Below are positions 37,861-44,790 of a stretch of 44,790 nt of DNA, piece after piece. Positions within the stretch are counted from its first letter, which is position 1; each line of letters opens with the position of its first letter. This DNA comes from Rhodocyclaceae bacterium (GTDB lineage Bacteria > Pseudomonadota > Gammaproteobacteria > Burkholderiales > Usitatibacteraceae). The notes below the pieces were generated by a model, which was not told the origin of the DNA, ran no database searches, and was given only the letters and a program-made list of their open reading frames with translations. The DNA is taken from NCBI GenBank assembly GCA_020247545.1, contig JADCIX010000070.1:1-44790 (forward strand), in the 5' to 3' direction. Made by a program: the position numbers and the translations under genes.

Positions 37861-39651
37861 ATGACCGCCACCGCATCACAAGAGCCGCGCGAATCAATGG
37901 AGTATGACGTCGTCATCGTCGGTGCCGGGCCGGCAGGACTCGCCGCTGCAATTCGTCTTAAACAACAAGCGGTTGCATCGAATCACGATGTCAATGTTTG
38001 TGTGGTTGAAAAGGGCTCTGAGGTCGGCGCACATATTCTGTCAGGCGCTGTGATGGATCCGCGGGCAATTACCGAGCTGTTCGAGGATTGGAAAGAACTT
38101 GGCGCCCCGCTCAACCAAGCTGTGACCGAAGATCGCTTCCTATTTTTGTCTGAAAGTAGCGGACGGCAAGTACCAAATTGGATGTTACCCGCATGCTTCC
38201 AGAACCACGGCAATTACGTGGTCTCGTTGGCCAACGTTTGCCGCTGGCTCGCAACACGTGCCGAAGAACTTGGTGTCGAAATTTATCCCGGCTTCGCGGC
38301 GGCAGAAGTACTATTTAACGAGGATGGTGCCGTCCGGGGCGTCGCCACCGGGGACATGGGCATCGGCAAAGACGGGCAACCGACCGAGCGCTTTCAACGC
38401 GGTATGGAGCTTCACGCCAAGTACACGTTTTTTGCCGAAGGATGCCGGGGCCACCTCGGCAAACAGTTGCAAGCGCGCTACCACCTCAATGATGGTCGCG
38501 ACCCCCAGGTGTATGGCATCGGCCTTAAGGAGTTATGGGAAGTCAAGCCTGAAAAGCATGTCCCAGGGCTGGTAGTACACACGGCAGGATGGCCGCTTGA
38601 TCGTGATACCTACGGTGGCTCATACCTCTATCACATGCAGGACAACCTGGTCTCGGTCGGCTTTGTGGTCGGCTTGGCCTACACCAACCCAAACCTCTCG
38701 CCGTTCGAGGAGTTCCAACGCTACAAAACACACCCTAGCATTTGCGGTTTTTTCGAAGGCGGCAAACGCATCGCTTATGGTGCGCGCGCCCTGGCAGCCG
38801 GCGGCCTGCAATCACTGCCTAAACTAATCTTCCCGGGTGGTACCCTGATCGGCGACGATGCAGGTTTTCTAAACGCATCGCGCATCAAGGGCAGTCACGC
38901 GGCGATCAAGTCAGGCGCACTCGCGGCTGATGCGGCGTTCAACGCGCTACGCGCCGGTCGGTCGGCAGACGAACTCACCAACTACCCACAGTCTTTTGAG
39001 AAAAGCTGGCTGTATGATGAGCTCTACCGCGCGCGCAACTTCAAACCATTTATGGCAAAAGGGTTGTACACCGGCACACTGATGGTTGGTGTGGATCAGG
39101 TCGTGTTCGGCGGCAAAGCGCCGTGGACGTTGCACCATCAGCACGCCGATCACGAAACTCTAATGGACGCAGCTAACGCAAAACCAATCAGCTACCCCAA
39201 ACCCGACGGCGTGCTGACCTTTGATCGATTGTCGTCGGTATTCATTTCAAATACGAATCATGAAGAAGACCAACCGGCGCACCTGACACTCAAAGATGCC
39301 GACGTGCCCGTATCGGTCAACCTCGCCAGATACGATGGGCCCGAGGCGCGTTACTGCCCGGCTGGTGTTTATGAGTACGTAGATGTCCCACCAGGCCACG
39401 ACGCGACATCAAGCGCTTCAGCCGCCGAGACGAGTGCAAGGCGGCAAGGAGCCAGCAGCGAGATAGTACAAGACGTACAGCGAGGCGCTGGCGACGCAGC
39501 CAACACCGCAATCGCTCGGCCGCTGAAGCGCTTGCAGATAAACGCGCAAAACTGTGTCCATTGCAAAACCTGCGACATTAAAGATCCGACGCAAAATATT
39601 ATCTGGGTGACGCCCGAAGGTGGTGGCGGACCGAATTACCCGAATATGTAG
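37861..39651 (+). CDS. electron transfer flavoprotein-ubiquinone oxidoreductase, with a 41-residue insertion in its Fe-S domain
   Basis: A 596-residue enzyme passing electrons from ETF (fed by acyl-CoA and amino-acid dehydrogenases) to ubiquinone at the inner membrane. The start ATG at 37861 has AGGAC upstream. It has the FAD site DVVIVGAGPAGLAAAIRL, the GCRGHLGKQL segment, the IKGSHAAIKSGALAADA region and a C-terminal [4Fe-4S] domain with cysteines C499, C565, C568 and C571. In relatives about 25 residues separate the first two; here it is 66. The extra 41 residues correspond to an inverted-repeat-bounded 123-bp element. The flanking domain (AQNCVHCKTCDIKDPTQNI) is otherwise intact, so the gene is probably functional. 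Confidence 0.97.
   Translation: MTATASQEPRESMEYDVVIVGAGPAGLAAAIRLKQQAVASNHDVNVCVVEKGSEVGAHILSGAVMDPRAITELFEDWKELGAPLNQAVTEDRFLFLSESSGRQVPNWMLPACFQNHGNYVVSLANVCRWLATRAEELGVEIYPGFAAAEVLFNEDGAVRGVATGDMGIGKDGQPTERFQRGMELHAKYTFFAEGCRGHLGKQLQARYHLNDGRDPQVYGIGLKELWEVKPEKHVPGLVVHTAGWPLDRDTYGGSYLYHMQDNLVSVGFVVGLAYTNPNLSPFEEFQRYKTHPSICGFFEGGKRIAYGARALAAGGLQSLPKLIFPGGTLIGDDAGFLNASRIKGSHAAIKSGALAADAAFNALRAGRSADELTNYPQSFEKSWLYDELYRARNFKPFMAKGLYTGTLMVGVDQVVFGGKAPWTLHHQHADHETLMDAANAKPISYPKPDGVLTFDRLSSVFISNTNHEEDQPAHLTLKDADVPVSVNLARYDGPEARYCPAGVYEYVDVPPGHDATSSASAAETSARRQGASSEIVQDVQRGAGDAANTAIARPLKRLQINAQNCVHCKTCDIKDPTQNIIWVTPEGGGGPNYPNM
39411..39533. repeat. structured palindromic repeat, copy 2, inserted in frame in the ETF-QO gene
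   Basis: A 123-bp element whose ends are a 19-bp inverted repeat with one mismatch (AAGCGCTTCAGCCGCCGAG at 39411-39429; its complement at 39515-39533). Inside are CAAGGCGGCAAGGA, an outer stem GCCAGC/GCTGGC (39451-39456/39487-39492), AGCGA on both sides of a GTAC/GTAC hairpin (39466-39478), and GCGACGCAGCCAACACCGC. The same plan is seen at 6288-6397. No transposase is encoded, so it resembles a MITE or a large REP-type palindrome. Confidence 0.7.
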
Positions 39652-39766
39652 CCACGGTTCGGCACCGCCGTACACGCCTCGCGGGGGCGGACCTAAGGCT
39701 CCGCTGGCCGCCAAGCGCGGATTGAAGTAATCTAGTCGTTTATCCATTCGCAAATGGGGATCCGCC

Positions 39767-40198
39767 ATGAAGCCAGTCGCCGAACTGCTAAAGAAGCGTG
39801 CCTATACCGAAGTCTATTCCGTCGGCCCGACCGCGACGGTGTTCGAGGCGATTACCTTGCTGGCGGAAAAAGGCGTGGGCGCGCTGATGGTCATGGAAGG
39901 CGAAAAACTGGCGGGTATTTTTTCCGAGCGAGACTACACTCGAAAGATCGCCATCGTTGGACGCAATTCCCGAGAAACGCTGGTTTCCGAGATCATGACC
40001 ACGCCGGTTCTGTTCGTAACCCCCACCCACCGAACCCGCGAGTGTATGGCGCTAATGTCGGACAAGAATATCCGCCACCTCCCGGTACTCGACGCTGGCA
40101 AGGTCGTCGGCATGCTGTCGATACGCGATCTTATGAACGACATCATCGCGGATCATGAATTCACCATTGCCCAACTCGAGGGCTACATCAATCAATAA
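39767..40198 (+). CDS. two-CBS-domain protein
   Basis: A 143-residue protein made almost entirely of a tandem CBS pair (residues about 8-62 and 75-130), recognisable from TVFEAITLLAEKGVGALMVMEGEKLAGIFSERDYTRKI (core GIFSERDY) and RTRECMALMSDKNIRHLPVLDAGKVVGMLSIRDL (core HLPVLDAGKVVGMLSIRDL). Such stand-alone pairs bind adenine nucleotides and often act as energy sensors, but the target is unknown. The start codon has a weak ribosome site. Its 3' end overlaps the start assigned to the GNAT gene by 44 bp. Confidence 0.93.
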   Translation: MKPVAELLKKRAYTEVYSVGPTATVFEAITLLAEKGVGALMVMEGEKLAGIFSERDYTRKIAIVGRNSRETLVSEIMTTPVLFVTPTHRTRECMALMSDKNIRHLPVLDAGKVVGMLSIRDLMNDIIADHEFTIAQLEGYINQ

Positions 40199-40760
40199 CA
40201 CGACTTGGCTGTTACGACTGGCCACGATTGACGATATCCCCGCAATCGCGCGCCTCATTGAAGTATCTGCTTTCGGTCTAGGCAAAAGCGATTACGCCCC
40301 TGAACAGATTCAAGGTGCCCTGCAAGGCACTTTCGGCGTTGATACACAGCTGATTCGCGACCAAACCTATTGGTTGGTGGAAGGCCCGGATGGATTGGCA
40401 GCTGCCGGCGGCTGGAGCTTTCGCACCACCTTATTCGGCGGTGACAAACACGCGGAGCGCGTTGTCGAACCGGCCGAGCAGCTTGATCCTGAAACTGACG
40501 CCGCGCGGATTCGCGCCTTCTTTGTGGCTCCCACCGCCGCACGGCAAGGGCTTGGCCGACGAATCTTGAAACATTGCGAGGACCAAGCCAAGACGCACGG
40601 CTTTCAAAAATTGACGCTGTTCGCCACCCTGCCAGGGCAACGCTTGTATGAAGCGTGCGGTTTCGTTGCCGACATGCCGGTCGACTACGAGGTGGCTGCG
40701 GGAACCTTGATGAGGTTTGTTCCCATGCATAAAGCGATCGACGACCCGCGAAGCGCTTAA
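40155..40760 (+). CDS. GNAT-family N-acetyltransferase
   Basis: A protein of about 201 residues with a single GNAT domain. The acetyl-CoA binding loop is visible as FFVAPTAARQGLGRRILKHCEDQA (core ARQGLGRRI), preceded by the AAGGWSFR strand and followed by LYEACGFVAD. The substrate is unknown. The ATG at 40155 lies inside the CBS gene; the conserved part begins around LLRLATIDDIPAIARLIE just after the CBS stop, so a later non-ATG start is possible. It is probably co-transcribed with the CBS gene. Confidence 0.88.
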   Translation: MNSPLPNSRATSINNTTWLLRLATIDDIPAIARLIEVSAFGLGKSDYAPEQIQGALQGTFGVDTQLIRDQTYWLVEGPDGLAAAGGWSFRTTLFGGDKHAERVVEPAEQLDPETDAARIRAFFVAPTAARQGLGRRILKHCEDQAKTHGFQKLTLFATLPGQRLYEACGFVADMPVDYEVAAGTLMRFVPMHKAIDDPRSA

Positions 40761-40769
40761 AATCGTCGC

Positions 40770-41969
40770 ATGAAACCCAATCACTTCGACGCCATTGTCG
40801 TCGGCGCCGGAGCAGCCGGAATGATGTGCGCTGCCACCGCGGGGAAGCGCGGTGCGCGAGTGTTACTGGTAGACCATTATCACAAGCTCGGCGAAAAAAT
40901 TCGTATCTCCGGTGGCGGGCGCTGCAACTTCACGAACCTGCACACCACGCCGGCAAATTTTCTCTCCCAGAACCCACACTACTGCCGTTCGGCACTGGCG
41001 CGCTACGCGCCCAACGACTTCATCAAACTCGTCGAGTCGCATCAGATCAAGTATCACGAGAAGACCCTCGGGCAGCTTTTTTGTGACGACAGCGCCGTGC
41101 AGATTATTCAGATGCTGAAGACGGAATGTGATCGGGCACACGTCAGCTGGCGCATGCCGGTACAAGTGTCATCAATCAAGGCTGTTTCCTCGGGCTATGA
41201 AGTACGTATCGGCGATGAGTGGATGAGTTGCACGGCACTAGTGATTGCAACCGGTGGACTCGCGGTGCCTAAAATCGGCGCAACGCCGTTCGGCTATCAG
41301 GTGGCTGAGCAATTTGGACTCGCCATCATTCCGCCCAAGCCTGCGCTAGTGCCTCTCGCCTTCGAGCCCGAGTCGCTGGCGAAGTTTGGCGATTTGTCGG
41401 GGATTTCGCTGGACGCAACAGTGTCTTGCGGCGACGGCGAATTTCGCGAAGCGGTATTGCTGACTCATCGAGGGTTATCCGGGCCGGCCATTTTGCAAAT
41501 TTCGTCCTATTGGCAGGCAGGTTCTGCGAAGGACCCAATCCACGTCAACGTCCTGCCCGGGGCACAACCGGCGGCACTAAAAGATAAGCGGCAATCCAAA
41601 GCGCAACTGCATAATTTGTTGGCGGAGGTATTGCCGCGCCGTTTTGCGGATAGTTGGTGTCTGGCCCATCAATTAACCAAACCCGCCAACGAACTGTCGG
41701 ATTCCGCCTTTAACACCGTACTCGAACAGCTACGCGATTGGCGTATCAAGCCCTCCGGCACACTCGGCTACAACAAAGCCGAGGTCACCCTCGGTGGTGT
41801 CGATACCCGTACGCTCTCCTCAAAGACAATGGCCGTTACGAACCAGCCCAATCTCTATTTCGTCGGCGAGGTTGTTGATGTCACCGGACACTTGGGCGGT
41901 TTCAATTTTCAGTGGGCGTGGGCTTCGGGCCATGCTGCCGGCATCGCTATCGCAGAGCGCCGCGCGTGA
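40770..41969 (+). CDS. HI0933/YhiN-family flavoprotein (NAD(P)/FAD-dependent oxidoreductase)
   Basis: A 399-residue FAD protein of the HI0933-like family (BaiN/YhiN group). The FAD site IVVGAGAAGMMCAATAGKRG is followed by the family hallmark KIRISGGGRCNFTN, a central VIATGGLAVPKIGATPFGY, and the C-terminal YFVGEVVDVTGHLGGFNFQWAWASG (core GHLGGFNFQWAWASG). The physiological reaction is poorly defined; some homologues reduce bile-acid or other enone substrates. It is downstream of the GNAT gene by 9 bp and its stop region overlaps a possible GTG start of the PIN gene. Confidence 0.95.
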   Translation: MKPNHFDAIVVGAGAAGMMCAATAGKRGARVLLVDHYHKLGEKIRISGGGRCNFTNLHTTPANFLSQNPHYCRSALARYAPNDFIKLVESHQIKYHEKTLGQLFCDDSAVQIIQMLKTECDRAHVSWRMPVQVSSIKAVSSGYEVRIGDEWMSCTALVIATGGLAVPKIGATPFGYQVAEQFGLAIIPPKPALVPLAFEPESLAKFGDLSGISLDATVSCGDGEFREAVLLTHRGLSGPAILQISSYWQAGSAKDPIHVNVLPGAQPAALKDKRQSKAQLHNLLAEVLPRRFADSWCLAHQLTKPANELSDSAFNTVLEQLRDWRIKPSGTLGYNKAEVTLGGVDTRTLSSKTMAVTNQPNLYFVGEVVDVTGHLGGFNFQWAWASGHAAGIAIAERRA

Positions 41970-41998
41970 ACGCAACGCGAACCCAACCTGAATTCCAC

Positions 41999-42472
41999 AT
42001 GACACCGCCCCGCTGGGTGCTAGACACCAATGTAGTGATCGACTGGCTGATGTTCAATCACCCGTTCATGGACCCACTGCGTGAGAGGGTCGCTGATGGC
42101 CGTCTGGTTATCCTGACGCATCAACCTGCAATCGTGGAACTGAAGGCGGTGCTGGGTTACCGCCAACTCAAGCTCGACGCAGCACGACAGGGGCAAATCT
42201 TTGCGCGTTACTTAGCCTCAACCACTGAGGTGGCATTACCTTCAGGAGCAAGTCTACAGAACCTGAAGATGCCCGGTGGGTTTCCCCGCTGTCGCGATCG
42301 CGACGATGAACACTTCATCGCGCTTGCCTATCACCACAGGGCTGACGCGCTGGTATCGCGTGATAACGCAGTATTGGGCATGAAGTCACGTGTCGCCAAG
42401 TTTGGGTTGACGATCTATAACGTACAGCAGGCGATCAGCCGCCTAACGGCAACGGTCAATCCTTCTTCCTGA
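41999..42472 (+). CDS. PIN-domain protein (putative toxin of COG1569 type)
   Basis: A protein of about 157 residues with a PIN nuclease fold: the first acidic motif is VLDTNVVIDWL, and the later ones are RDRDDEHFIALAYH and ADALVSRDNAVL, which supply the metal-binding aspartates. COG1569-type PIN proteins are often annotated as toxin components. The ATG at 41999 begins the conserved part; a GTG at 41966 that shares bases with the previous stop would add 11 residues. No antitoxin gene is visible on either side, so it may be an orphan. It converges tail-to-tail with the next gene, overlapping by 17 bp. Confidence 0.85.
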   Translation: MTPPRWVLDTNVVIDWLMFNHPFMDPLRERVADGRLVILTHQPAIVELKAVLGYRQLKLDAARQGQIFARYLASTTEVALPSGASLQNLKMPGGFPRCRDRDDEHFIALAYHHRADALVSRDNAVLGMKSRVAKFGLTIYNVQQAISRLTATVNPSS

Positions 42473-43235
42473 AGACAACGATGTGCTGCCATGGCAGCAC
42501 ATTCGAAGTGCGCTCCCAAACTAGTGCATGCACTTCCGCTTCACGTCGAATCTGACGTTCACTCATCTTGTGCAGTTCCTTGATGGGTACCTCAGGGTCT
42601 TCAGCGCGATACTCCACAAATACCACGCGCCCACCGGGATTGAGTGAGCCCACCAGGGAACGCATCACCTCGAGCGGGTATTCGAGTTCGTGATACACGT
42701 CGACCATGATTGCCAAGTCAATACTGTCGGTCGGCAGTTTGACGTTATCCGCAGTCGACAGAATCGGCTTGATTGTCGCGTAGCGAGGCTCGCGCGCGAC
42801 TTTTGCGAGCATCTGCACCATCTCTGGCTGGACATCAACGGCGTAAACCGTCCCTGGTGCCACACCGGCACCAACAATCTCAGCCATCCGCCGAGAGTGG
42901 TATCCCGACCCAGCACCAATATCTGCCACCACCATACCAGGCTTCAACTTCAGCTCAGCCAATAGAAGATCTGGGCGTTCTTCGCGCATGCGTTCGGGTC
43001 TCTCCAACCAATCGGCTGCTTGCCAACCCATCACCCGGGCGATCTCGCGCCCCATGTAAGACTTGCCGATCCCATCCGCACTGGCGCGCGTTTTTTTGTA
43101 GGGGTTATCGCTGGCGACCGCGTGCGGGATGGTCGAGTAGCCGAGCAAAAACACCAAAACCAGAAAACACAAGGAAAGACGGGCATTTACAGATAAAATG
43201 CCTTGAAGATGCCCGCCGATAAAGGACTTTTTCAT
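42456..43235 (-). CDS. SAM-dependent methyltransferase with an N-terminal signal peptide
   Basis: A 259-residue protein. Residues about 16-41 look like a signal peptide or anchor (LSLCFLVLVFLLGYSTIPHAVAS). The rest is a class I methyltransferase: a YMGREIARVMGWQAADWLERPER lead-in (core MGREIARVMG), SAM motif I VADIGAGSGYHSRRMA, motif II YAVDVQPEMV, and LAIMVDVYHELEYP. A cytoplasmic cofactor with an exported enzyme is odd; the protein may be membrane-anchored facing inward or use imported cofactor. Its ATG directly follows the stop of the MFS gene with no gap (TAAATG) and has AAGGA upstream, so it is translationally coupled to that transporter. Confidence 0.9.
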   Translation of the reverse strand: MKKSFIGGHLQGILSVNARLSLCFLVLVFLLGYSTIPHAVASDNPYKKTRASADGIGKSYMGREIARVMGWQAADWLERPERMREERPDLLLAELKLKPGMVVADIGAGSGYHSRRMAEIVGAGVAPGTVYAVDVQPEMVQMLAKVAREPRYATIKPILSTADNVKLPTDSIDLAIMVDVYHELEYPLEVMRSLVGSLNPGGRVVFVEYRAEDPEVPIKELHKMSERQIRREAEVHALVWERTSNVLPWQHIVVFRKKD

Positions 43236-44477
43236 TTAGTTCCTTGACGTTCGCGCCACGGACCAAGCGGCAACGATTGCACATATCAACGACAACGAAA
43301 TACCGGCGAACACCCATCGCGGCTGATGCGCGTCAAGCAGTAAACCGAAGGCGATCGGTGCCACCGCAAGGCCGACGTCAAGACCAGAATAGACCATGCC
43401 ATAAACACGACCGAAAGCGCCCTCACCGAGTCTGGCTTTGGTCGCCGTGCGCACCAGCAAATCGCGCGACGGCCCCGCGATGCCAACGGCAAAGCCCATC
43501 GCCGCCATCACCGGCAACACGACCCAAACAGGGAGAGGCAACAGCGCAAGACACAGAGCAATGGCGGCACCGGCGCCGAATGCCGCCGCCACATATCCTT
43601 CGTGGGCATTTCCCGGTTTGGCGAGGAAACCGCCAACCAACAACCCACATCCGCTGCCGATGAGATAGATCGACAGTGCGGACGTCGCCGCACCGAGCGA
43701 GAGATCAAATAACTCGCGTAACAAGGAGGGCGCGAAGTTCTGCAACGCGCCAAATCCGAACGTGGCAAAGAAGAAGAAGCCAAACGCCGCCCACACCATC
43801 GGCTGCGCAAGTATCTCAGCGAAACTTACCTTTGCCGGTAAGGCACCGGTAACCCCGCCCACACTGGCAGTCTGCAATTCGTATTGCAACAGTGGCCGCT
43901 TCCAAATGAGCAGACTGAGGGACGCCAACCCTACCGCTGCGGCGGCCAACCCCGCAGCCCGCCAGCCGAATGTACTTGCCGTGGCTAGCATCAGAATCGG
44001 CGCACACGCCCAGCCAATATTTCCCGATATGCCATGCACTGAAAAGGCATGACCGAGCCGCGGCGCGGATATACGACGATTGATCAAGGCGAAATCGGCC
44101 GGATGAAAGATGCTGTTTCCACAACCGGCGACAAAGGCGGCAAACATTAACCCATGGAAATTCGGCGCAACAAAAACCAATACACCGGAGAGCGAGAGTA
44201 ATCCAATACCGACAAATAGCACACGATCGGCGCCGTATCGATCCACCCAAACTCCCGCGATCGCTTGGCCAATACTCGAGACGACAAAAAATATCGTCAT
44301 CAAAGTGCCAACACTGGCATAACCAAGCGCAAATTCCGCCATAAAAAACGGGAACAGCGGCGGGATCATCAAGTGAAAAAAATGCGACGTGCCGTGGGCA
44401 AAACCAACCAGCGAAATAATGGTGGCGTCAGACTTTAAGGTTGCGGCGTGTGGAAGGCTTGACGCGGTGGCTGACAT
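43236..44477 (-). CDS. MFS transporter
   Basis: A 413-residue protein with about 12 predicted membrane helices of the major facilitator superfamily. The loop 2-3 motif appears as VWVDRYGADRVLFVGIGLL (D-R-x-G-x-[RD] type), and the second half has GFFFFATFGFGALQNFAPSLL and a matching RDLLVRTATKARLGEGAFGRVYG loop. It resembles fosmidomycin-resistance/CynX-like or general drug/metabolite efflux carriers; the substrate is unknown. It is followed without a gap by the signal-peptide methyltransferase. The IS element lies about 145 bp upstream of its start. Confidence 0.92.
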   Translation of the reverse strand: MSATASSLPHAATLKSDATIISLVGFAHGTSHFFHLMIPPLFPFFMAEFALGYASVGTLMTIFFVVSSIGQAIAGVWVDRYGADRVLFVGIGLLSLSGVLVFVAPNFHGLMFAAFVAGCGNSIFHPADFALINRRISAPRLGHAFSVHGISGNIGWACAPILMLATASTFGWRAAGLAAAAVGLASLSLLIWKRPLLQYELQTASVGGVTGALPAKVSFAEILAQPMVWAAFGFFFFATFGFGALQNFAPSLLRELFDLSLGAATSALSIYLIGSGCGLLVGGFLAKPGNAHEGYVAAAFGAGAAIALCLALLPLPVWVVLPVMAAMGFAVGIAGPSRDLLVRTATKARLGEGAFGRVYGMVYSGLDVGLAVAPIAFGLLLDAHQPRWVFAGISLSLICAIVAAWSVARTSRN

Positions 44478-44578
44478 TCGGGCTCCGCCACCAGTGGCGC
44501 GATCACGCAGGATGCCTGATGCGATGGTGAACTAACCACAAATTATAGGGCAGTCGCTTTGATCTGCCGACCCAAATA

Positions 44579-44616
44579 GGCAAAAGGCAAAATGGGGGGC
44601 AAAAGGCAAAATGGGG
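44579..44616. repeat. perfect 19-bp tandem duplication next to the IS left end
   Basis: The unit GGCAAAAGGCAAAATGGGG occurs twice without a gap (44579-44597 and 44598-44616). It is followed by TCAGAC and then the presumed IS terminus. It lies between the MFS gene and the IS3-family element. Confidence 0.8.
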
Positions 44617-44622
44617 TCAGAC

Positions 44623-44790
44623 TGAGCTATCCCGGTTTTGGTGGACACCTTTAAAAGGGTAAAAATACCTTAGGAGGTGTCAAATGAGCAAAGCGGTAGT
44701 GGTTAAGCAAACGCCGAAGGTCAATCCGGACCGGAAACGTCAAACGTTTAGCAAGGAATTCAAGCTCGAAGCTGTTCGCCTGCTGGAGCG
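44623..44790 (+). mobile_element. left end of an IS3-family insertion sequence (truncated by the window)
   Basis: The candidate terminal repeat starts TGAGCTATCCCGG, fitting the TG-initiated, C-rich ends of IS3 elements, and leads within about 60 bp into a transposase OrfA start. The right end lies beyond the window. Confidence 0.7.
44684..44790 (+). CDS. IS3-family transposase OrfA, N-terminal fragment
   Basis: This 35-codon start of an open frame is cut by the window edge. A strong AGGAGG (44672-44677) lies six bases before the ATG. The peptide has a basic lead (PKVNPDRKRQTF) followed by SKEFKLEAVRLLER, the hallmark opening of the OrfA helix-turn-helix (HTH_Tnp_1) that binds the IS ends. 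OrfB with the DDE catalytic domain would follow by frameshift outside the window. Confidence 0.85.
   Translation, partial: MSKAVVVKQTPKVNPDRKRQTFSKEFKLEAVRLLE

Overview
The window is a stretch of bacterial chromosome at roughly 55% GC, most likely from a betaproteobacterium. The evidence is gene order known from that class: rpoE-rseA-rseB-mucD-(glutaredoxin)-lepA-lepB-DUF4845-rnc-era-recO followed by pdxJ-acpS-nagZ on one strand, nadB divergent from rpoE, rpsF-rpsR-rplI followed by dnaB-alr-radA, rlmB beside rnr, an EarP-type EF-P rhamnosyltransferase, and a Bug/TctC periplasmic binding protein. I cannot name a genus. About 44 protein genes and one tRNA are visible; gene density is high and most of the content is housekeeping.

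Layout. 1-0.9 kb: a HigB/HigA-like toxin-antitoxin pair at the left edge. 0.9-7.6 kb (minus strand): rpsF, rpsR, rplI, then a 360-bp gap holding a terminator, a palindromic repeat and two perfect DnaA boxes upstream of dnaB, then alr, an unrecognised membrane protein and radA. 7.8-10.4 kb: an AlgI-like MBOAT acyltransferase and an SGNH-like partner. 10.5-17.1 kb: an M16 peptidase with two M16 units, rlmB and rnr. 17.2 kb: tRNA-Leu(CAG). 17.6-32.8 kb (minus strand): earP, nagZ, acpS, pdxJ, a methyltransferase, a DUF1415 protein, recO, era, rnc, DUF4845, lepB, lepA, glutaredoxin, mucD, rseB, rseA, rpoE. This run combines envelope-stress control (RpoE and its anti-sigma system, the MucD protease), protein export (LepB), ribosome and RNA maturation (Rnc, Era, LepA) and vitamin B6/ACP maturation.

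33-37.3 kb (plus strand): nadB, a bifunctional NAD(P)HX epimerase/dehydratase and a Bug-type binding protein, each overlapping the next by 4 bp, which suggests an NAD synthesis/repair/precursor-uptake unit. 37.4-42.5 kb: crcB (minus strand), ETF-ubiquinone oxidoreductase, a two-CBS protein, a GNAT acetyltransferase, an HI0933-family flavoprotein and a PIN-domain protein. 42.5-44.5 kb (minus strand): a signal-peptide-bearing SAM methyltransferase and an MFS transporter. 44.6 kb to the end: the left end of an IS3-family element.

The most striking observation is in the ETF-QO gene. A 123-bp segment bounded by a near-perfect 19-bp inverted repeat lies in frame between the first and second cysteine ligands of the [4Fe-4S] cluster. 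It adds 41 residues, which equals the excess over the family's usual Cys-Cys spacing. A second copy of what looks like the same structured repeat family lies in the rplI-dnaB gap, with different bases but preserved pairing in its stem. Other points of interest are the DnaA boxes over a candidate dnaB promoter, a second well-placed upstream start for RpoE, a G-rich leader for earP, and the coupled nadB-nnr-Bug genes.
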